Origin: Lactiplantibacillus mudanjiangensis
Lineage (GTDB): Bacteria > Bacillota > Bacilli > Lactobacillales > Lactobacillaceae
Assembly (NCBI RefSeq): GCF_005405385.1
Contig: NZ_BJDY01000004.1
Coordinates: forward strand, 186,001-250,000
Length of the DNA: 64,000 bases
Direction: 5' to 3'
Of the stretch, positions 58,294 through 64,000 are shown piece after piece; the stretch's first letter is position 1, and every line of letters begins with the position of its first letter. The notes below the pieces were generated by a model that was given only the letters and a program-made list of their open reading frames with translations, was not told where the DNA came from and did no database searches. The position numbers and the translations under genes are program-made.

Positions 58294-59661
58294 ATGCTGA
58301 ACTTGGATGATTCACAGCCTTTTCCAGTAGAAGATGAGACTGTTGAATATAAAGAAATATTCAATGAGAAGTGCAAGAAGGAAATTGCAGCCTTCTTAAA
58401 TGGTACCCAAATTGCCTATCTTTATCTAGGTGTAAAGGATGAAACTAGATGTATGACACATGTCTATTCTGAAACAGCATTACACCATATTGAAGAACAA
58501 TTAGGACGTTGGGTATCTAGTTCGATTTATTATCCAAGTCCAGTAGGATTAGTTCGACTTCATTTTAATGGCGGGCTACTTTGCATTGAAGTTCATCCTG
58601 GTAAATCTAAGCCATATTTTTTAGATGAAAGAACTTATATTAGAAATGGCTCGGAATCAATCAAAGCATCTCCGGAGCGCGTGACAAAAATGATTGCTAA
58701 TCAAAATTTAGATTCATTTGATACTTCTGAATCAATTGTACAAGAATTGAAATTTGATGAAATTAGCGATTGTTTTAAAAGTCTAAATATATCTTTCAAA
58801 CCTAGGGCACTTGGTTTTTATAATTCAAAATCAAAATTTACAAATGCAGCGTTATTGACTAGTAATCAAAATCCTTTTACTGTGAAAGTTGTCGTTTTTG
58901 ATGGGGTAACGGTTGAACGCTTTAAAAACCGACGTGAATTTAGAGGAAGCTTGGCTAAGCAGATTAATGAGGTACTAGCATTTTTAGACTTGAATAATCC
59001 ATTAGCTGCAAGAATAACGGGTCGAGCCCAAAGAATCGAACAAAGAGGGTATCCTAGTGTTGCTATTCGAGAAGCTGTCATTAATGCGATCGTTCATCGT
59101 TCTTATTTTAGTAGATCGCCAGTACAAATTGAAATATTTGATGATCGGTTAACAATTCTATCACCAGGCCCGCTACCCGGAGGTATGAAGTTGGAAGCTG
59201 TTTTGGATGGACAAACGCTACCGAGAAACCCGCAAGTGATAAAGATACTTAACAAGTTGAAGTACATTGAGGGTTACGGTACGGGAATAAGAAGAATAAT
59301 AAGTAGTTACGAGAAGAGAAAAAAGTTTCTAAAGTTTGTGGCTAAAGAGGGTTACGTTGAAGTAAATTTACCTAATTTAAATTATCAAGAGCAAATGAGT
59401 GTGCCAGCTGATATTAATGTATTGTCAACAAGTGAGCATGGAATGGCGATGATGGTTTCTGATGAACAAGGGCAAATTATTGAGTATCTAAAAAATCATC
59501 GTTCAATTACAAGAGCTATTACTGAAGGGTTATTGGATATTAAGGGGACTAAGGCTAATAAAATTTTAAAACAGTTAGTAGATAATAATGTCTTGAAGAA
59601 AGTCGGTGGTGGTTCAGCCACCATGTATGTACTGGTACAACAAATTGTAAATAATAAGTAG
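58294..59661 (+). CDS. AlbA_2 (Schlafen-like) DNA-binding/ATPase-fold protein
   Basis: About 455 residues of the COG2865 type. An N-terminal AlbA_2 (Slfn) domain (TVEYKEIF, AAFLNGTQIAYLYLGVKD) is followed by a GHKL-type ATPase segment (REAVINAIVHRSYF, GTGIRRI) and a C-terminal winged helix (about 385-450; ITEGLLDIKGTKANKILKQL). Such proteins are regulators or defence-linked factors of unknown action. The start ATG 58294 has GGAGGG at 9-10 nt; the ATG at 58285 touches it. The DNA is visibly more AT-rich than its neighbours and uses many AGA codons, which suggests horizontal gain at the site of the broken FNT gene. Confidence 0.82.
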   Translation: MLNLDDSQPFPVEDETVEYKEIFNEKCKKEIAAFLNGTQIAYLYLGVKDETRCMTHVYSETALHHIEEQLGRWVSSSIYYPSPVGLVRLHFNGGLLCIEVHPGKSKPYFLDERTYIRNGSESIKASPERVTKMIANQNLDSFDTSESIVQELKFDEISDCFKSLNISFKPRALGFYNSKSKFTNAALLTSNQNPFTVKVVVFDGVTVERFKNRREFRGSLAKQINEVLAFLDLNNPLAARITGRAQRIEQRGYPSVAIREAVINAIVHRSYFSRSPVQIEIFDDRLTILSPGPLPGGMKLEAVLDGQTLPRNPQVIKILNKLKYIEGYGTGIRRIISSYEKRKKFLKFVAKEGYVEVNLPNLNYQEQMSVPADINVLSTSEHGMAMMVSDEQGQIIEYLKNHRSITRAITEGLLDIKGTKANKILKQLVDNNVLKKVGGGSATMYVLVQQIVNNK

Positions 59662-59680
59662 CGGGAGATCGCGGGAGATC
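59661..59680. repeat. Tandem repeat of 10 bp
   Basis: GCGGGAGATC occurs twice in tandem directly at the stop codon of the AlbA_2 gene. It is GC-rich in an AT-rich setting and could mark the junction of acquired DNA. Confidence 0.6.
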
Positions 59681-59701
59681 ATGTTTTAGCTATCGATGAC
59701 A

Positions 59702-59757
59702 AAAAAGTAACGATGAATTGGCCTGTATTTGCCCAGTTCATCGTTACTTTTTTAAGT
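59702..59757. terminator. Bidirectional terminator
   Basis: AAAAAAGTAACGATGAA and TTCATCGTTACTTTTTT form a 17-bp stem between the AlbA_2 gene and the convergent permease gene. Confidence 0.85.
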
Positions 59758-59761
59758 TGAT

Positions 59762-61096
59762 TTAGTTTTTAGTCGGATAGTGTCGTTGTTGATAGTAATA
59801 AATTGGAATCCCAATTAACACAATTACAAATGACAATAAGACGCCGGGCAGATCTGCGCTGATTTCACTAATAATGACGAACAAAGCACCAAGAATGGCG
59901 ATCAATGGTGTAATCGGAAAACCAGGCGTTGAGAAGGGCCGGGCTTTCGCCGGATTGCGACGTCGTAATAAGAAGACGCCAATAAAGGTTGCTACGTAGA
60001 AACAATACACTGTAAAGATACATAAGTCCGATAACCGATCGGGATCGAAGAAGCCAATCATGATGCTGGCTAAGACTAAGACAACGACGGTTGCGACGAT
60101 TGGTTCGTGCGACTTACGGTTGATGTAGCTCAGTTGTTTTGAAAATGGCAATTGATGGCGTTCGGCCATGGCATACATAATTCGTGGGAACGTCATGATT
60201 TTCCCATTTAAACAACCGACCATCGACACGATCACCCCGATATTTAACAGGCGACCACCGATAGTTCCAAATGCCGCTTGGGCAAAGTAAACGGTCGTTT
60301 GTTGACCTAAAGCCTGGATCTTAGCGGCGGGAATAAAGTGCAAAATCCCATAACTTACTAAGGTGTAGGCGATCAGGACTAACGAAATACCTAAAATAAT
60401 GGCTTGTGGCAAGATTTTTTGCGGCTCTTTGATTTCGCCACCTAAGTTAGCGACTAGAATCCAGCCATCATAGGCAAATAACGTCGCTAAGACAGCTACC
60501 CCAAAGCCCCCGGTCGATTGACTGACCGTCTTTAAAGAGTGCCCAAAAGCGTTTTGATCGCCATAGAAGAGACCAAAGATAATGATAGCAGCAATCGGTA
60601 ACAACTTTCCTAACGTGGTGATGATTTGAAAAGCAGCACCCCAACGATTTTCAAACATATTCAAAATACCAATCAGGGCAATGACCCCAATCGCTAAAGG
60701 TGCTTGCCAGCCGTTGTTGAGGTGGAAGAAGCCAACTAACAGGATGCCCAAGTAAGAAGCGATCGAGGCAATAATGGCAGGACCATAGATGGATACTTGC
60801 ATCCAACCGGATAAGAAGCCCCAAATTTTACCGTAGATTTCTTCCATATAAACGTACAAGCCGCCGGTATGCGGCATTTGGGCGCCAACCTCGGCAATCG
60901 TTAAGCCGGCAGTTAAGGTGATCAAGCCCCCCAATAACCAAGCCAACAGCGCGTTGGTCGTTGAACCGGCACTGTCGAGCACGGACGATTGCTTGAAGAA
61001 GATGCCAGACCCGATGACGGTCCCAACGACTAAAGATAGGGCAGACCAAAAGCCTAAAGAACGGTTTAAAGTTGGTTCAGATTTTGCAGATTGCAT
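59762..61096 (-). CDS. APC-superfamily amino acid permease (LAT/SteT type)
   Basis: A 444-residue transporter with about 12 helices. The helix 1 motif SLVVGTVIGSGIFFKQ and GGLYVYMEEIYGKIWGFLSGW resemble the SteT/L-type exchangers (serine/threonine and neutral amino acids), as does the later FAYDGWILVANLGGEIKEP. The substrate is not certain. It differs from the CAT-type permease at 42.9 kb. It is monocistronic. Confidence 0.87.
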   Translation of the reverse strand: MQSAKSEPTLNRSLGFWSALSLVVGTVIGSGIFFKQSSVLDSAGSTTNALLAWLLGGLITLTAGLTIAEVGAQMPHTGGLYVYMEEIYGKIWGFLSGWMQVSIYGPAIIASIASYLGILLVGFFHLNNGWQAPLAIGVIALIGILNMFENRWGAAFQIITTLGKLLPIAAIIIFGLFYGDQNAFGHSLKTVSQSTGGFGVAVLATLFAYDGWILVANLGGEIKEPQKILPQAIILGISLVLIAYTLVSYGILHFIPAAKIQALGQQTTVYFAQAAFGTIGGRLLNIGVIVSMVGCLNGKIMTFPRIMYAMAERHQLPFSKQLSYINRKSHEPIVATVVVLVLASIMIGFFDPDRLSDLCIFTVYCFYVATFIGVFLLRRRNPAKARPFSTPGFPITPLIAILGALFVIISEISADLPGVLLSFVIVLIGIPIYYYQQRHYPTKN

Positions 61097-61310
61097 GCAG
61101 GTGACGGCCTCGCTTTCGTGATCAAATCATTGAATGCATTTAGCATACCAGAATTTTTCATTGGAAACAATTAAGAAAACACTGAGTTTTATCATTTTTA
61201 CCCTAAATAACGAACTTATCCAATCTTGATGTAAGCTAAAGTTCGATAAAATTATTTATTCGTCGTTTCGTATAAATAAAACGTTCGACTTTTACAATAA
61301 AAGTGATTTT

Positions 61311-61339
61311 TTGGCATGCCTATCGTTTTCCGGTATAAT
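61311..61339 (+). promoter_or_regulatory. Promoter of the TSUP gene
   Basis: TTGGCA (61311-61316), 17 bp, TATAAT (61334-61339). The leader is about 20 nt. This also shows that in-frame start codons before 61368 cannot be used. Confidence 0.7.
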
Positions 61340-61367
61340 CTGTAAAGCAGAGAAGAGAGGCACACAG

Positions 61368-62249
61368 ATGGTAATTATAATTGTCAGCCTACTTACAGTG
61401 AGTAGTCTAGGCCTATTTTGGCTATTAGTGCGTGGTGCTCATCGACAACAACATCACACCACCGGTCGTGAATTTGGTATCGGGATAGTGATCGGTGGCA
61501 TCACTGATTTTTTAGATACGTTAGGGATTGGGAGTTTTGTGACGACAACGGCCATTTTTCAGGCCAGTCACTATTTAAAAGATGAACGTAAATTACCCGG
61601 GACACTTAATACCGTCCATGCGATTCCAACGGCAGTTGAAGCCTTGTTTTTTGTGACTACCGTAACCGTAGAGCCCATTACTTTAATTAGTTTAGTACTG
61701 GCGGCCGCGGCGGGAGCAGCCCTGGGTAGCGAAGTGATGGTCAAGCTTAACCAGCGACGGATTCAATGGATTATGGCGGTAGCCTTAGTTGTGACGGCAA
61801 TTTTAATGGCCGCAAAATTATTAGGCTGGATTAGTTTGTTAGGTGTGGCCAATCAGGCGACGAGTTTACGTGGCTGGCCGTTAGTGATTGGGATCGTGGG
61901 TAACTTCATTTTAGGATTATTAATGGCAGCCGGTGTTGGGCTGTACGCGCCTTGTATGGTGATGGTCTACTTCTTAGGCTTGACGCCATTGGCCGCTTTT
62001 CCGATTATGATGTTGTCTTGTGCGCTACTCATGCCGAGTTCGGCGATTAACTTTATTCGTCGTGATCGGGTGGATTACCGCGGGTTGTTCGGCATTATTT
62101 TTGGTGGCATTATCGGAGTGATTTTAGCGGCAACGGTCGTTAAATCCTTATCGTTAACGGCGTTAAGTTGGTTAATTGTGGTGGTGAGTCTATGGACCGC
62201 TACCTCGTTAGCACGCGCTGCAAGCCGGAAAAAGGGATTAACTCAATAG
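61368..62249 (+). CDS. TSUP-family permease (TauE/SafE type)
   Basis: About 293 residues, eight transmembrane helices in two repeats. Family signatures are GGITDFLDTLGIGSF in the first half and the matching GLLMAAGVGLYAPCMVMVYFLGLTP in the second. TSUP proteins move sulfite, sulfonates, sulfoacetate or other small organic anions; the substrate here is unknown. The ATG at 61368 follows AGAGAGG. Repeat family 2 copy 3 follows at once and its first hairpin acts as terminator. Confidence 0.87.
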   Translation: MVIIIVSLLTVSSLGLFWLLVRGAHRQQHHTTGREFGIGIVIGGITDFLDTLGIGSFVTTTAIFQASHYLKDERKLPGTLNTVHAIPTAVEALFFVTTVTVEPITLISLVLAAAAGAALGSEVMVKLNQRRIQWIMAVALVVTAILMAAKLLGWISLLGVANQATSLRGWPLVIGIVGNFILGLLMAAGVGLYAPCMVMVYFLGLTPLAAFPIMMLSCALLMPSSAINFIRRDRVDYRGLFGIIFGGIIGVILAATVVKSLSLTALSWLIVVVSLWTATSLARAASRKKGLTQ

Positions 62250-62254
62250 ATGTT

Positions 62255-62427
62255 AGAGTTTGGGACAAAACCCGAACTCTTTTTTGCATCTCCGAATATT
62301 TATAGTCGAAACGTGCGACAAAAGACTAACGATGCAACCGAGCTACGGAATACAAACGATTGAAAGTACACAATCATTCGTATTCCTAGGCTATGCTCGG
62401 TAGCAAATCGTCTTTTGTCCCACTCTC
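62255..62427 (-). repeat. Repeat family 2, copy 3
   Basis: The same element as at 16440-16613 in the opposite orientation. AGAGTTTGGG-ACAAAA-CCCGAACTCT with a T tract (62255-62286) is also the terminator of the TSUP gene. The GAATAC/GTATTC hairpin and the GACAAAAGAC...GTCTTTTGTCCC arms follow. Confidence 0.78.
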
Positions 62428-62462
62428 TTTTTTTCGAAGATTTTCTGAAAATAATGTTGGAC

Positions 62463-62493
62463 TTTACAAAACTATACAGTGTGCTGTATAGTT
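62463..62493 (+). promoter_or_regulatory. marR-MFS promoter with palindromic operator
   Basis: AACTATACAG (62470-62479), TGTG, CTGTATAGTT (62484-62493) is a perfect inverted repeat of 10-bp arms. It overlaps TTTACA (62463-62468) and TATAGT (62487-62492), so a bound regulator would block polymerase. This suggests autoregulation by the MarR protein encoded next. Confidence 0.75.
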
Positions 62494-62511
62494 TAAGCAT
62501 GAGGTGAGCAG

Positions 62512-62937
62512 ATGAATAATGATGAAATGATTGCGCGGCAGCTATTAGTATTAGCACGTAAAATTAAACAGCGTCGAAATTTACATATTCAAGATTTGAA
62601 TTTAACGACCGGCCAAGCCGATGCGTTGAAGTATTTTGCTGATCATCCTAATCAAACGATTGCCATGTTTAAGGATTATCAAGAAATTACCCATCAAACC
62701 GCACGGGTTATCGTGCAACATTTGGTGACTTTAGGCGTGGTGACTTTAGCACCGAACCCTAATGATGGTCGTGCGAAATTAGTGGTGGTGACACCTTTAG
62801 GCTTGACCAAACGCGCCCAGTTAAATGAGCATGGCTGGCGAACAAGTGAAGAACTCTTTGCCGGCTTTACAGCCGAGGAGCAACAACAATTTTTAGCATT
62901 AGTGCGGCGTGCCAATGCGAATTTAGAAGGGGAATGA
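62512..62937 (+). CDS. MarR-family regulator of an efflux pump
   Basis: A 141-residue MarR protein with winged helix (about residues 35-95; EITHQTARVIVQHLVTLGVV) and the wing motif NPNDGRAKLVVVTPLG, in which the usual DRR is DGR. GAGGTGA precedes the ATG. The MFS gene follows after 6 bp on the same message, and a perfect palindrome overlaps the promoter, the typical arrangement of a drug- or solute-responsive repressor with its exporter. Confidence 0.9.
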   Translation: MNNDEMIARQLLVLARKIKQRRNLHIQDLNLTTGQADALKYFADHPNQTIAMFKDYQEITHQTARVIVQHLVTLGVVTLAPNPNDGRAKLVVVTPLGLTKRAQLNEHGWRTSEELFAGFTAEEQQQFLALVRRANANLEGE

Positions 62938-62943
62938 CCTAGC

Positions 62944-64000
62944 GTGAGTACGCGTTTATATACCAAAGATGTGAAATTAGTTTTAGCAGCAAGTTTCTTT
63001 TATTTAATGAGTCCGATGTTGATTAATCCGGTCATTGCCGGATTTGCGGCCAATATTGGGGCCAGCAGTATTTTAGCCGGAGTCGTTGCCGGCGCGATGA
63101 ACTTAACCTCGCTAGTTTTACGGCCACTAGCTGGTAATTTAACCGACCGCGTGTCTAAATATCACTTAACGTTTGCTGGTGGTGTGCTGATTTTATTAGC
63201 GAGTTTAGGCTATAGTTTGACAACCAATGTGGCATTAATCTTAGTATGTCGGGTGATTAACGGCTTGGGTTACACATTATGCTCAGTTTGCATGGCAACG
63301 TGGATGGCCAGTTTATTACCAGCTGATCGGATTGGCTCTGGAATGGGGATCTATGGGTTAGCCAATGCGTTAGGGATGGCGGTTGGCCCGGCGGTTAGTG
63401 TTTATTTGTATCAGCATTACAGTTACCAAAGTGTGTTTTGGTTAGCGGCAGCGTTTAGTTTGTTAATGTTGATCGTGATTCAATTTGTTGGCAATCGGAG
63501 TGTTCCTAGTGCTAATTATCAACAGACGACGACTAAAAAGTTACGTTTAGTTCAACTAAAGGTCGTACCAGTGGCATTAATTTTAATGTTATTCTCGTTA
63601 CCGTATTTTGCCACCCAAACGTATATCGTGAGTTATATTGCACATCGCCACTTTGCTGTATCGGCCGGCATCTTTTTTCCGATTTACGCCACCATTTTGT
63701 TGGTGATGCGGTTAGTCTTACGTGATGCCTTTGATCATGTGCCATTCAAAAAGTTCATTTGGCTTTGCTTAGGGTTCAACTTGTTAGGGTTAATTGGATT
63801 AACCGATTTAAGTAATTGGTTCATGCTGTTAGTTGGAGCGTTCGGTTTGGCAGCCGGTTATGGGCTCATGTTTTCAATTTGCCAAGCTAAAGCGTTAATG
63901 CTGGTACCCGAAGCCGATCACGGTTTGGCAAATAGTACGTTTTACATTGGCGTTGATCTTGGCATGTCATGTGGGCCGATGTTGGCTGGGGTCATTACCA
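62944..64000 (+). CDS. MFS transporter (C-terminus outside window)
   Basis: A GTG at 62944 behind AAGGGGAATGA starts a major facilitator of which 352 residues are visible. The first helices (FFYLMSPMLINPVIAGFAAN) and the motif A region RPLAGNLTDRVSKY after helix 2 are normal, as is RVINGLGYTLCSVCMATWMA in helix 4. It belongs to the DHA1-like branch close to YfcJ/YwoG-type proteins, which export drugs or sugars. It follows the MarR gene by 6 bp and is regulated with it. The end and the stop are beyond the window. Confidence 0.88.
   Translation, partial: MSTRLYTKDVKLVLAASFFYLMSPMLINPVIAGFAANIGASSILAGVVAGAMNLTSLVLRPLAGNLTDRVSKYHLTFAGGVLILLASLGYSLTTNVALILVCRVINGLGYTLCSVCMATWMASLLPADRIGSGMGIYGLANALGMAVGPAVSVYLYQHYSYQSVFWLAAAFSLLMLIVIQFVGNRSVPSANYQQTTTKKLRLVQLKVVPVALILMLFSLPYFATQTYIVSYIAHRHFAVSAGIFFPIYATILLVMRLVLRDAFDHVPFKKFIWLCLGFNLLGLIGLTDLSNWFMLLVGAFGLAAGYGLMFSICQAKALMLVPEADHGLANSTFYIGVDLGMSCGPMLAGVIT

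Overview
The window looks like chromosomal DNA of a low-to-moderate GC Gram-positive lactic acid bacterium, most likely the Lactiplantibacillus plantarum group of Lactobacillaceae. The grounds are the cdaA-cdaR-glmM-glmS block with a glmS ribozyme, the ppx-ppk-ppx operon, pepI and pepX peptidases, an OatA-like acyltransferase, birA-bioY, a LicD protein and a TagH ATPase, together with sigma-A promoters and strong AGGAGG ribosome binding sites. The assignment comes from gene content and remembered synteny, not from a database search.

Layout. 1-8.2 kb: end of a MarR gene, a DUF1361 gene, the c-di-AMP/cell-wall block cdaA-cdaR-glmM, then glmS behind its ribozyme, and a HAD phosphatase. 8.2-16.1 kb: TetR plus a giant YhgE/Pip protein, galM, a secreted glucosaminidase and tagH. 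16.1-19.2 kb: a probable small RNA, an EAL protein with a non-canonical start, two unknown genes and a nitroreductase. 19.3-24.1 kb: glpK, a DUF2812-like protein, a lone tRNA-Asn, a cysteine-less Spx paralogue and cadD. 24.1-32.2 kb: polyphosphate operon, licD, marR, a 53-aa membrane protein and a purine permease. 32.8-42.3 kb: pepI, birA-bioY under a BirA operator, OatA-like protein, MFS, pepX, osmC. 42.4-48.9 kb: APC permease, pyridoxine kinase, Nudix, guanylate-kinase-like protein, Fur, and a Ser/Asp-rich surface protein with a partner. 49.5-57.5 kb: HAD, an aminotransferase-hydroxyacid dehydrogenase operon behind a candidate attenuator, several very small proteins, a glutamine-type ABC operon and PspC. 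57.6-64 kb: a broken formate/nitrite transporter next to an AT-rich AlbA_2 protein, an APC permease, a TSUP permease and a MarR-MFS pair cut by the window end.

The two strongest novel signals are these. (1) Upstream of the aromatic-type aminotransferase operon (50228-50586) there is a promoter, a ribosome binding site and a 19-residue leader peptide with six consecutive aromatic residues. It is followed by alternative hairpins, an anti-antiterminator/antiterminator pair and an intrinsic terminator, the layout of a leader-peptide attenuator sensing Phe/Tyr/Trp tRNA charging. (2) A family of about 540-bp non-coding elements has at least eight copies or relics here. It has terminal inverted repeats starting CTAAAGGTTGAAAG, 8-bp target duplications on the two full copies, and internal hairpins that show paired compensatory changes between copies. 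It behaves like a MITE that carries a conserved large folded structure.

A second, shorter palindromic repeat (GTGGGACAAAAG type) occurs three times. No CRISPR array, prophage, rRNA or complete insertion sequence was seen. Many genes stand alone, each with its own terminator; the clear multi-gene transcripts are cdaA-cdaR-glmM, ppx2-ppk-ppx1, birA-bioY, the aminotransferase-dehydrogenase pair, the ABC operon and marR-MFS.
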